Positions 6,971 through 14,409 of a stretch of DNA of 36,383 bases are shown in pieces. Positions within the stretch are counted from its first letter, which is position 1. Each line of letters opens with the position of its first letter. The position numbers were made by a program, and so were the translations under genes. Below the pieces are notes generated by a model, which did not search any database, had not been told where the DNA came from, and was given only the letters and a program-made list of their open reading frames with translations. This DNA is from CAZNKU01 sp045545235 (GTDB lineage Bacteria > Bacillota > Clostridia > Monoglobales > Firm-18): NCBI GenBank assembly GCA_045545235.1, contig JAZQAN010000002.1, forward strand, positions 1-36,383, in the 5' to 3' direction.

Positions 6971-8263
6971 TTAAAACTTTCTGTAATTTCTACGTCTGTT
7001 TCTTCTGCGTTTTCTGATTCGCATAGCTCTTACATAAGCCGTAAGAACCATAAGGGCAAGTACTATAATTGCACCCCACAAAACAATCTTCACCAAAGGC
7101 AAATTAAAAATCCAACCTATGCCTCCGAAAATTGTACGGAAAAAGCTTCTCTTTACATCACGCTCTGCAATAAGGTTTACCTCACCGATGTAATTACCGT
7201 TGTATAAATACACAAACTTACCTACGGCATCACCTTTTTTTACAGGTGGTTTTACAGGCTCTGTAATTTCAACCTTTCTCTCTACAGATTCTATTTCATC
7301 ATCTTCAAGAATTTCTGCAGTAAGAGTTTTTCCTGCAGTCAGAAGCAAAGTTCCTTTCCCTCTTTGGTTTTTAAGCTTTGCCTCGTATACAAGTTCTCCA
7401 TTTTTTGAAAGTTTAACCGACTTGAAGTTGTTAAAGCCATATTCAAAAATTTCAGTAGCCTCTGTCATTGCAAGGTTTACTCCATCCTCTTTTACAGAGT
7501 CTAAAATTATACATACATATTCCCTATCACCCTTTTTAGCAGATGATATTACGGAATATCCACCATAAGATGTAGATGAACTTACACCGGCAGTTGCGCG
7601 GTCGTAAACATAATCAAGGTATACAAATCTGCTCATAAGGTGGTTTTTTGTCCAATAAGTTCTTTCATCAGACATATTAGTCTGCGGAATATTAATATTT
7701 TTCACACTTATAAACTCGTAAAGATTTTCATCCTTACAAAATTCCCTGTATAGAATAAGCATATCATTTGCAGTTGTCAGCTGTTTTTCGGCATCTCTTC
7801 CTGTTGGATTAACAAAAAAAGTTTTCTTCATTCCAAGATTTTTTGCATATTCATTCATCTTTTCCGCAAACTTCTGAACATCACCAAAATGAAGTGCCAC
7901 AGTAATCGCTGCATCGTCCGCCTGTTCAATAAGCATACCGTAAATAAGATAACCGCTTTTTATTTTTTCCCCTGCCTTAAGCCTCATTGTAGAAGCGCCC
8001 GGTTCAACCTTAAGACTTATTCCTTCAGGAACTGTAATTTCTGTACCAAAACCGTATAATTTATATGTTACATAAGCCGTCATAAGCTTTGTAAACTCCG
8101 CAGGCTTTAATTGTTTATCCGGATTTTTGCTGAATAAAATCTGCTCACTTGTAAGGGATGCAAGAATTGCAGATTTTGCCTTTGGTTCAGGTGCTGCACT
8201 GCACACAGAACATATACCTGTAATTGCAAGTATTACACAAATACAAGCCAAAATTTTTCTCAT
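6971..8263 (-). CDS. DacA/DacF-like DD-carboxypeptidase homolog, probably catalytically dead
   Basis: A 430-residue secreted, membrane-anchored homolog of peptidase S11. It has a signal peptide (residues 1-23, ending CSAAPEPK), an S11-like domain to about 270, a PBP5-C-like beta domain (about 285-360), one membrane helix (about 393-411) and a very basic tail (RIRKRRRNRRRNYRKF). The fold landmarks are clear but the active site is not: the SxxK motif reads EFTK (Glu56 replaces Ser, Lys59 kept), SxN reads QAD (114-116), and KTG is replaced by ATAG (223-226). Active enzymes need that Ser to attack D-Ala-D-Ala. The frame is uninterrupted, with a signal peptide and an AGGAGG site, so this is a kept pseudoenzyme, not a decayed gene. 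It might bind peptidoglycan stems or regulate a partner. It follows spoIVFB, hinting at a sporulation role. Confidence 0.85.
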   Translation of the reverse strand: MRKILACICVILAITGICSVCSAAPEPKAKSAILASLTSEQILFSKNPDKQLKPAEFTKLMTAYVTYKLYGFGTEITVPEGISLKVEPGASTMRLKAGEKIKSGYLIYGMLIEQADDAAITVALHFGDVQKFAEKMNEYAKNLGMKKTFFVNPTGRDAEKQLTTANDMLILYREFCKDENLYEFISVKNINIPQTNMSDERTYWTKNHLMSRFVYLDYVYDRATAGVSSSTSYGGYSVISSAKKGDREYVCIILDSVKEDGVNLAMTEATEIFEYGFNNFKSVKLSKNGELVYEAKLKNQRGKGTLLLTAGKTLTAEILEDDEIESVERKVEITEPVKPPVKKGDAVGKFVYLYNGNYIGEVNLIAERDVKRSFFRTIFGGIGWIFNLPLVKIVLWGAIIVLALMVLTAYVRAMRIRKRRRNRRRNYRKF

Positions 8264-8320
8264 GGCATAATCCTCCTACTGCTTTATACATCAATTATAT
8301 AATCAGTGTACAATTCAGGT

Positions 8321-8465
8321 GTCGCAAAGCAATTTTACCAGGAGTAAAAATACTTGCTTGCAAGGGTAATTTTGCGACGCCGTCAATTGATACAGCGGTC
8401 AAAAGACCGCAAAAAGCCGAAAGGCTTCGGGAATTTTATAAAATAAAATTCCTTATGTATCAATT
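8321..8465. repeat. multi-hairpin intergenic element
   Basis: The gap between spoIVFB and the DacA-like gene holds two folded blocks. Block 1: GTCGCAAAGCAATTTTACC (8321-8339) against GGTAATTTTGCGAC (8365-8378), an imperfect long stem. Block 2: an outer 10-bp stem AATTGATACA (8385-8394)/TGTATCAATT (8456-8465) enclosing three consecutive perfect hairpins: GCGGTC/GACCGC (8395-8410), AAGCC/GGCTT (8414-8427) and GGAATTTTAT/ATAAAATTCC (8430-8452). Read on the minus strand, the middle hairpin is followed by a T-run (GGCTTTTTG) and could end the spoIVFB mRNA. No reading frame is seen. It may be a miniature mobile element or a structured RNA leader. Confidence 0.7.
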
Positions 8466-8491
8466 ATAACAGAAAGAAGAAAATTTTACAA

Positions 8492-9358
8492 CTACATTTC
8501 TACAATTTTTTTAACATTCACGTTCATTCCGTAAACCGCCATAGCCTCTATAAGCTGAGTTTCAGTAATTACGGCACAGTTTTTCATATTTTCGTCAATA
8601 ACGTGTATAATACAATATTTATCGTAAGAAAGTTTTTTTAAAATGCCCGATGCACTTTTATTTTCCTCCACAACAATAATTTCGCTTCTGCCTGTTTGCT
8701 GAAGCTTTTTTCTGCTGTACAAAATATCCTTCATTATAACTGCATTTGCATTTTTCCTCTCCTCTGTTATATTTGCCCCTAAAAAGCAACCTATAAGCAA
8801 AAAAGAAAAATTAAAGTCCGTAAGGTATAGTGCATATAACCCAAATACAAAAATCACAAACGCAACAACTCTTGTTACACAAACACAAACAGATGTCGCC
8901 CGTATACAACCGTACTTTTTAACAAAAATACTTCTCATAATTCTTCCGCCGTCAAGCGGAAGTGCAGGCAACAAGTTAAAGATACCCATCACAAGACTTG
9001 ATGCAATTATATAATTTCTCTGCAAGCCCATATAAAAGCCATATGCGAAATATGCAGTCAAAAAGTTAGCAACAGGTCCTGCAAGTGCAATTTTTGCCTC
9101 GTGTGATGTATCCTTTATTACGTTGTCAGTAACCCTCATAGTAATTCCAAAGGGTAAAATTTCAACACTCTTTATTTCAACACCGCATCTTTTTGCAGCA
9201 TAAATGTGTGCACATTCGTGAATGGCAGTTATTGTGTACACAATCACAAGCTGATTAAAAAAACCAAATAAATGTCCAATTACAAACAAAACAATTGTAA
9301 AGTAATTTATTTCGAGCTTCTTAATTTTAAAAGATGCCGAAAGTATATCAGAAAGCAT
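8492..9358 (-). CDS. spoIVFB: SpoIVFB-like site-2 intramembrane metalloprotease (M50B)
   Basis: Membrane zinc protease; in Bacillus the homolog cuts pro-sigma-K in the mother cell. Length is 288 residues, the same as Bacillus SpoIVFB. Zinc site HECAH (47-51) lies in a helix, and NLLPALPLDGGR (128-139, with Asp136) is the second metal site. Several membrane helices span about 20-200, and the C-terminal 75 residues look like a CBS domain, as in SpoIVFB. Start: TTG at 9376 has no ribosome site, while ATG at 9358 has AGAGGTGG 5-6 nt upstream. It overlaps the upstream 86-residue gene by 11 nt, indicating translational coupling. Sigma-K processing is an inference from family; another substrate is possible. 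Confidence 0.87.
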   Translation of the reverse strand: MLSDILSASFKIKKLEINYFTIVLFVIGHLFGFFNQLVIVYTITAIHECAHIYAAKRCGVEIKSVEILPFGITMRVTDNVIKDTSHEAKIALAGPVANFLTAYFAYGFYMGLQRNYIIASSLVMGIFNLLPALPLDGGRIMRSIFVKKYGCIRATSVCVCVTRVVAFVIFVFGLYALYLTDFNFSFLLIGCFLGANITEERKNANAVIMKDILYSRKKLQQTGRSEIIVVEENKSASGILKKLSYDKYCIIHVIDENMKNCAVITETQLIEAMAVYGMNVNVKKIVEM

Positions 9359-9608
9359 TTCCCACCTCTTTTGCAAAGCTTATAACTGTGTTCAAAACAC
9401 CTTTTGCTGCAGACTGATAATCAACAGTATAAGAAATCGCATCATAAATACGCTCATTTAAAATCTGTGCAGTTTCCGTCTTTAAAAGCCCTATGCAAAA
9501 TACAACTAAAAATATAATTACAGATATAATTGCCTGTTTCTTCAACCGTTCTTTATAAAAAATTGGTTTTTCAGAAATTAATTTTTCACTCCTCCTGTAC
9601 CTTTCCAT
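9348..9608 (-). CDS. short membrane protein, truncated SpoIVFA-like
   Basis: An 86-residue protein with a basic N-terminal cytoplasmic part (MERYRRSEKL), one membrane helix (about 26-42) and an outward C-terminal segment of about 44 residues. No LytM/M23 domain follows. Position directly before spoIVFB, overlap of 11 nt and this topology match SpoIVFA, which in Bacillus holds SpoIVFB in check and carries a C-terminal LytM-like domain; here only the N-terminal anchor would remain. Sequence similarity is too low for me to be sure. The ribosome site AAGGAGGG is 8 nt upstream. It could simply be a membrane partner of the protease. Confidence 0.62.
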   Translation of the reverse strand: MERYRRSEKLISEKPIFYKERLKKQAIISVIIFLVVFCIGLLKTETAQILNERIYDAISYTVDYQSAAKGVLNTVISFAKEVGNAF

Positions 9609-9706
9609 AGCTTATCCCTCCTTATAATTAATATATTGAAACACCCCTTAAAATATGAAAAACAACCACAATCACATCCGTATATTATATTTTTTATCAA
9701 ACAAGG

Positions 9707-9735
9707 TTGAAATTTTTTCAAATTTGTTGTATTAT
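9707..9735 (+). promoter_or_regulatory. sigma-A promoter for the TIGR03960-mscL genes
   Basis: -35 TTGAAA (9707-9712), 17-bp spacer, -10 TATTAT (9730-9735), 33 nt before the start codon. Confidence 0.75.
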
Positions 9736-9767
9736 TATAGTATTAGTTTGTCGAAAGGATAAAAATA

Positions 9768-11609
9768 ATGAATATAAACTATTTACTGGACAAGGTTGAA
9801 AAGCCCGGCAGATACACCGGCGGTGAATGGGGAAGTGTGGTTAAAGACCCCAAAACCGTTGATATTCGCTTTGCTTTTTGTTTTCCCGATACATATGAAA
9901 TTGGTATGAGCCATCTTGGCATCAAAATTTTATACGGTCTTTTTAATCAACGTAAGGATACATGGTGTGAACGTGTTTATGCTCCGTGGACGGATATGGA
10001 AGCATTGATGCGTGAAAACAACATTCCACTTTACGCACTTGAAAGTAAGGATAGTCTTGATAAATTCGATTTTATCGGCTTTACTCTGCAATATGAAATG
10101 AGCTATACAAATGTTCTTAATATGCTTGACTTGGGCAACATTCCTTTGCTTGCAAAAGACAGAGGTGAAAATGACCCGTTAGTTTGCGGCGGTGGTCCAT
10201 GCTCATATAATGCAGAACCTATTGCTGACTTTTTTGACTTCTTCACAATGGGTGAGGGTGAAGAGGTTATGACCGAGGTTTTGGATGCTTATGCAGAGCA
10301 TAAAAAACAGGGCGGCACAAGAAAAGAATATCTTGAAAAAATTGCCAACATAGAGGGTGTTTACGTTCCGTCCTTCTACGACGTTGAATATAACGATGAC
10401 GGCACAGTAAAATCCATTACACCAAACAATAAAAACGCAAAACCTACTGTTACAAAAAGAATTATAAACGATATGGACAAGGTATACTACCCTACTGACT
10501 TTATAGTTCCGAACATAGAAATTGTACACGACAGAATTATGCTTGAGGTATTTCGCGGATGTACACGAGGTTGCCGTTTCTGTCAGGCAGGTATGATTTA
10601 CCGTCCGGTACGTGAAAAATCACCTGAACGTCTTTTAAGCCTTGCAGAAGATATGATTAAAAATACAGGCTACGAAGAAATTTCACTTACTTCATTGTCA
10701 ACATCTGACTATTCGGGATTAGAACCAATGTGTAACGGACTTTTAGATATGACAAAGCCTAAAAACATCAACTTATCGCTGCCATCTCTTCGAATAGACA
10801 ACTTTTCACTTGAGCTTATGGAAAAGGTACGTCATAAAGGACTTACATTTGCACCTGAAGCAGGTACACAACGCCTTCGTGACGTTATAAACAAAAATAT
10901 TACAGAAGATGATATAACCCATTCCACGCGACTTGCCTTTGAGGGTGGTTACAACGGAGTAAAGCTCTACTTTATGATGGGTCTGCCTACTGAAACTGAC
11001 GAGGACGTAGAGGGTATATCTGACCTTGCAACACTGGTTGCAGACCAGTATTTTGCAGTACCAAAAGAAAAAAGAGCAAAAGGACTTCGCATTACAGTAA
11101 GTACATCCTGCTTTGTACCAAAGCCATTCACTCCTTTTCAGTGGGAGCCTATGGACACTATGGAAAACCTGGAACGCAAGCAGGAAATTCTGCAAAAGAA
11201 AATACGTTCACGTTCCATCAAATACAATTGGCACGATGCTGATGTAAGCTACCTTGAAGCAGTTTTTGCACGAGGTGACAGAAAGCTTAACAAGGCTTTA
11301 CTTGAAGCTCATAAGCAAGGTGTAAAATTTGACAGTTGGGCAGAATTTTTCAGTTATGAAAAGTGGATGGAAATATTCAAAACATGCGATATTGACCCCG
11401 ACTTTTACGCCACAAGAAAGCGTGAATATGACGAAGTTTTACCTTGGGACCACATAAGCATAGGTGTTTCCAAAAACTTTATGATAAATGAAAGCAAAAA
11501 AGCACACGACGAGGTTACAACTCCTCAATGCCGTGAAAAATGCAGCGGTTGCGGTGCAAATAAGTTTGGAGGTGGTATCTGTGGCGACTGTGCTAAGGGC
11601 AACATTTAA
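9768..11609 (+). CDS. B12-binding-domain radical SAM protein, TIGR03960 family
   Basis: A 613-residue radical SAM protein. The 4Fe-4S motif EVFRGCTRGCRFCQAG has Cys265, Cys269 and Cys272 (CxxxCxxC). The N-terminal 230 residues contain a cobalamin-binding-like region (CFPDTYEIGMSHLGIKILYG, then GGGPCSYNAEPIADFFD), and the C-terminus has a small Cys cluster (CREKCSGCGANKFGGGICGDC region) that may bind zinc. The family is nearly always next to a DUF2344 protein in Firmicutes and often near ribonuclease genes, which suggests RNA modification, but the reaction is unknown to me. The DUF2344 gene overlaps its 3' end by 29 nt, so the two products are probably partners. Confidence 0.93.
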   Translation: MNINYLLDKVEKPGRYTGGEWGSVVKDPKTVDIRFAFCFPDTYEIGMSHLGIKILYGLFNQRKDTWCERVYAPWTDMEALMRENNIPLYALESKDSLDKFDFIGFTLQYEMSYTNVLNMLDLGNIPLLAKDRGENDPLVCGGGPCSYNAEPIADFFDFFTMGEGEEVMTEVLDAYAEHKKQGGTRKEYLEKIANIEGVYVPSFYDVEYNDDGTVKSITPNNKNAKPTVTKRIINDMDKVYYPTDFIVPNIEIVHDRIMLEVFRGCTRGCRFCQAGMIYRPVREKSPERLLSLAEDMIKNTGYEEISLTSLSTSDYSGLEPMCNGLLDMTKPKNINLSLPSLRIDNFSLELMEKVRHKGLTFAPEAGTQRLRDVINKNITEDDITHSTRLAFEGGYNGVKLYFMMGLPTETDEDVEGISDLATLVADQYFAVPKEKRAKGLRITVSTSCFVPKPFTPFQWEPMDTMENLERKQEILQKKIRSRSIKYNWHDADVSYLEAVFARGDRKLNKALLEAHKQGVKFDSWAEFFSYEKWMEIFKTCDIDPDFYATRKREYDEVLPWDHISIGVSKNFMINESKKAHDEVTTPQCREKCSGCGANKFGGGICGDCAKGNI

Positions 11610-12225
11610 AAAAGGAGAAGCACTAAGGTACACAGGGCATCTCGATATTTTGCGCACCTTTGTACGAGGCATGAGAAGAGCAGAAATACCATTTAAATAC
11701 TCCGAGGGTTTTAACCCTCACGCGGTTATGAGCTTTGCCCTTCCTTTGGGTGTAGGTACTACAAGCGAATGTGAAATTGTAGAAATCCAAATGAAGGAAC
11801 AAATACCCGTAGAAGAATTTATTGAAGCTGTTAACAAAAATATGCCTCCTGAAAGTATAGAGGTTTTGTCTGCTGAATATTCTGATGCAAAAACTCCCGT
11901 TATTATAAAGGCTGAATATGTTATTGAATATGAAAATGACAAAACCGTTAACTACGATGAAATTGAAGAAGCACTTTCAGGCAAAGAAATTTTAATAGAA
12001 AAAAAGAGCAAAAGACAAATGAAGGAAATTAACCTTTCTGACCACATTTTTGAAAAGAAAGTAGTTAAAAAAGATGAAAAAAGCTTTACTCTTTATGTAA
12101 CTGTTTCCGCAGGTAACACGTTTAACATAAAGCCTCAGCTTTTAACAGACGGCTTAAAATCGGTATGCCCGTCTTTTAACCCTGTTTTATCTCTGCCGTG
12201 CAGAAAAAAATTTATATTTGAATAA
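11581..12225 (+). CDS. DUF2344/TIGR03936 radical-SAM-linked protein
   Basis: A 214-residue protein with the typical start of the family: ATFKKGEALRYTGHLDILR, then FKYSEGFNPHAVMSFALPLGVG and a beta-rich C-terminal half. A long upstream in-frame extension is possible, but homologs begin close to the GHLDI motif, and GTG at 11581 lies 8 nt after GGAGG, so that start is chosen (GTG at 11590 is an alternative). The start is inside the end of the radical SAM gene, showing translational coupling. Function is unknown; the constant pairing suggests a substrate-binding or tRNA-binding partner of the radical SAM enzyme. Confidence 0.9.
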   Translation: MATVLRATFKKGEALRYTGHLDILRTFVRGMRRAEIPFKYSEGFNPHAVMSFALPLGVGTTSECEIVEIQMKEQIPVEEFIEAVNKNMPPESIEVLSAEYSDAKTPVIIKAEYVIEYENDKTVNYDEIEEALSGKEILIEKKSKRQMKEINLSDHIFEKKVVKKDEKSFTLYVTVSAGNTFNIKPQLLTDGLKSVCPSFNPVLSLPCRKKFIFE

Positions 12226-12246
12226 AATATAGCAAGGAGTAAAAGT

Positions 12247-12708
12247 ATGAAGTTTCCAAAATTTAAATCAAACGTAATTAAAATTGACACACTGATAGGT
12301 AAAAGAGCTACACTTGAAGGTGACATTACAGGAAAGGGCAACTACAAAATTGACGGTATCATAGTGGGTAACGTCACTGTAAAGGGTGATATTGTTATAG
12401 GTGATAAAGCTTCAATTACAGGTAACATTGCAGGGAAAAACATTATTGTTGCGGGTACTGTAACAGGTGATGTTGAAGCATCAGGTCAGCTTACAATAAA
12501 ATACACAGGTACAATTACAGGTGACCAGAAATGCGGAAGTCTTATAGTTGAGGAAGGCTCAACTGTAACCGGCAAATGCGAAATTAAAGGCCCTGTTGTG
12601 GTTGAAGATGATGAACCTACTGAAACCCCTGAAGAAATGAAAGTTCCCGATGAATTTGAAATTCCTGAAGCACCCGAAGAAATTGAAACAACAGAAACGG
12701 AAGAATAA
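12247..12708 (+). CDS. bactofilin (polymer-forming cytoskeletal protein)
   Basis: A 153-residue bactofilin (DUF583). The central region, about residues 10-120, is a run of short beta-helix turns rich in G, V, I and T (for example GNVTVKGDIVIGDKASITG, then GNIAGKNIIVAG), which polymerises without nucleotide in known members. An acidic Glu/Pro-rich tail of about 35 residues follows. Such proteins form filaments at the membrane that position wall enzymes. It lies 21 nt after the DUF2344 gene with an AAGGAG site and just 2 nt before ruvB, so it is part of the same transcription unit. Confidence 0.92.
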   Translation: MKFPKFKSNVIKIDTLIGKRATLEGDITGKGNYKIDGIIVGNVTVKGDIVIGDKASITGNIAGKNIIVAGTVTGDVEASGQLTIKYTGTITGDQKCGSLIVEEGSTVTGKCEIKGPVVVEDDEPTETPEEMKVPDEFEIPEAPEEIETTETEE

Positions 12709-12710
12709 TT

Positions 12711-13727
12711 ATGAATGATTACAACGAAGAAAGAATAATCAGTACAAGAAATTTTGATACAGAAAATGATTATGAATACTCTCTCCGTCCACGTAATATT
12801 GACGAATATGTAGGGCAAAAACAGGTTAAGGAAAATCTTGAAGTTTTCATTCAGGCGGCAAAGGAACGTCGTGAAGCACTTGACCACGTTTTGTTATACG
12901 GTCCTCCCGGACTTGGCAAAACCACACTTGCTAGCATTATTGCCAATGAAATGGGTGTAAATATACGTGTAACAAGCGGTCCTGCCATTGAAAAGCAGGG
13001 TGATCTTGCGGCACTGCTTACAAACCTTTCGGAACACGACATTCTGTTCATTGACGAAATTCACCGTATGAGCCGTTCTATTGAAGAAGTTCTGTACCCT
13101 GCCATGGAAGACTATGCTCTTGATATTATTGTAGGGCAAGGACCTTCTGCAAGGTCTATAAGAATAGATTTACCAAAATTCACCCTTATTGGTGCAACAA
13201 CACGTGCAGGGTTGTTATCCGCCCCCCTTCGTGACCGTTTTGGTGTTATATCCAGACTTGAGCTTTATTCAACAGAAGAGCTTGCAAAAATAGTAGGGCG
13301 TTCCGCAGGAATACTTGGTGCAAAAATAGACCCCGAAGGCATGGTGGAAATTGCATCACGTTCACGTGGTACACCACGTATTGCAAACAGGCTTTTAAAA
13401 CGTGTACGTGACTATGCACAGATTAAAGCAGACGGAATTATCACAAAAGAGGTTGCCGACAAAGCACTTACAATGCTTGAAATTGACAAAACAGGTCTTG
13501 ATAAAATAGATAAAAATATGATGCTTTCCATTATAAATACCTTCAATGGCGGTCCTGTAGGTCTTGACACATTAGCAGCAATGATTGGCGAAGATTCTGT
13601 AACCATTGAAGATGTTTACGAACCTTATCTGCTTCAGCAGGGCTTTATAAACCGCACACCAAGAGGCAGAATGGCAACAAAGGTTGCTTATGACTATTTT
13701 GGTATACCAATGAAAGAAAACAAATAA
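12711..13727 (+). CDS. ruvB: Holliday junction branch migration helicase RuvB
   Basis: Hexameric AAA+ motor that drives branch migration with RuvA. The 338 residues contain Walker A GPPGLGKTT (64-72), Walker B LFIDEIHRM (about 112-120), sensor and arginine-finger region GATTRAGLLSAPLRDRFG, and a C-terminal winged helix ending QQGFINRTPRGRMATKVAYDYFG. RuvA and RuvC are not in the window. The usual ruvA neighbour is missing; ruvB instead follows the bactofilin gene by 2 nt. All catalytic motifs are intact. Confidence 0.97.
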   Translation: MNDYNEERIISTRNFDTENDYEYSLRPRNIDEYVGQKQVKENLEVFIQAAKERREALDHVLLYGPPGLGKTTLASIIANEMGVNIRVTSGPAIEKQGDLAALLTNLSEHDILFIDEIHRMSRSIEEVLYPAMEDYALDIIVGQGPSARSIRIDLPKFTLIGATTRAGLLSAPLRDRFGVISRLELYSTEELAKIVGRSAGILGAKIDPEGMVEIASRSRGTPRIANRLLKRVRDYAQIKADGIITKEVADKALTMLEIDKTGLDKIDKNMMLSIINTFNGGPVGLDTLAAMIGEDSVTIEDVYEPYLLQQGFINRTPRGRMATKVAYDYFGIPMKENK

Positions 13728-13746
13728 ACAAAAAGGAGACAAAAAA

Positions 13747-14133
13747 ATGAAAAAACTTTTTAATGACTTTAAAGCATTTGCATTCAAAGGAAACGTCTTT
13801 GATATGGCAGTCGGTGTTGTTATAGGTGGTGCTTTCGGTAAAATTGTAACATCACTTGTAAATGATATTATTACACCTCTTATCGGCACAATATTTTCAA
13901 GCACAGATTTTACATACCTTAAAATTGCCCTTCGTGGCGACAATGCCATTATGATAGGCAATTTCATTCAGACATTTATTGACTTTTTAATTATTGCAAT
14001 TTCAATATTTGCAGTTATAACACTTCTTGGTAAATTCAAAAAGAAAGAAGAACCTGCTCCTGAACCTCCAAAAGGTCCTACAACAGAAGAACTTCTTGCA
14101 GAAATACGTGATTTACTTAAAGACAACAAATAA
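13747..14133 (+). CDS. mscL: large-conductance mechanosensitive channel
   Basis: Pentameric membrane pore that opens under membrane tension and releases solutes during osmotic downshock. The 128-residue protein has the conserved N-terminus (KKLFNDFKAFAFKGNVFDMAVGVVIGGAFGKIVTSLV, TM1 with the small-residue pore lining), a short periplasmic-side loop, TM2 (FIDFLIIAISIFAVITLL) and a Pro/Glu linker to a C-terminal helix (EELLAEIRDLL). A strong AAGGAG site precedes the ATG. It is last in the plus-strand run after ruvB, and the 102-bp repeat begins 6 nt after its stop. Confidence 0.96.
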   Translation: MKKLFNDFKAFAFKGNVFDMAVGVVIGGAFGKIVTSLVNDIITPLIGTIFSSTDFTYLKIALRGDNAIMIGNFIQTFIDFLIIAISIFAVITLLGKFKKKEEPAPEPPKGPTTEELLAEIRDLLKDNK

Positions 14134-14138
14134 ACCGG

Positions 14139-14240
14139 CAGATTGCGAAAAAGGAAGTTATATTTTGTCAATTTGAATTCGTCGGCGTACGAGGGTACGG
14201 TAGAATTAAAATTGGCAAAAAGCAAGTAATCCCAAGGAAA
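14139..14240 (+). repeat. 102-bp palindromic intergenic repeat, copy 2
   Basis: Inverted copy of 7-108 with four differences. Arms TTTTGTCAATTTGAATTC (14163-14180) and GAATTAAAATTGGCAAAA (14203-14220) pair around an inner CGTAC/GTACG hairpin (14186-14199). It begins 6 nt after the mscL stop, sense to mscL. Its last 11 bases form the left arm of the following terminator. No transposase or obvious target duplication is visible. Confidence 0.85.
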
Positions 14241-14264
14241 TTTCGATGTTTTCCTTGGGATTTT
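14230..14264 (+). terminator. intrinsic terminator after mscL
   Basis: Perfect 11-bp stem TCCCAAGGAAA (14230-14240)/TTTCCTTGGGA (14250-14260) with a 9-nt loop, followed by TTTT. Its left arm belongs to the 102-bp repeat. Confidence 0.8.
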
Positions 14265-14362
14265 ACACATTCAATTTTCTTTGCGGCAAGAGCAAGCCCT
14301 TGCCCTACATTTTTATATTGTATTAAATCACTTGCGGTAGAACAACTTTTTCGACGGTCTGT

Positions 14363-14408
14363 GAGGTGTAGCAAAATAAAATTAATTTTGCTACACCTCC
14401 ATTTTTTT
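14363..14408 (+). terminator. 15-bp hairpin with T-run, second terminator
   Basis: GAGGTGTAGCAAAAT (14363-14377) pairs perfectly with 14385-14399 around a 7-nt loop, and seven T follow on the plus strand. It blocks plus-strand read-through into the convergent serine hydrolase gene. Whether it also ends that gene's minus-strand mRNA is unclear because no T-run follows on that strand. Confidence 0.65.
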
Positions 14409-14409
14409 A

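Noticed and set aside
6971..8263. The DacA-like gene as a decaying pseudogene
   Set aside because: The frame is intact over 430 codons with signal peptide, membrane anchor and ribosome site. Only the catalytic residues differ, which fits a pseudoenzyme better than decay.
8385..8465. The branched hairpin element as a tRNA gene
   Set aside because: The arms do not have tRNA sizes or conserved bases (no GG of the D-loop, no TTCRA of the T-loop, no CCA-compatible acceptor), and the third hairpin has a 10-bp stem.
7..14240. The inverted repeats as the ends of a 14-kb composite transposon
   Set aside because: The enclosed genes are ordinary core genes (tRNA synthetases, ruvB, tagO), no transposase is present, and each copy is itself palindromic and sits at a gene 3' end.
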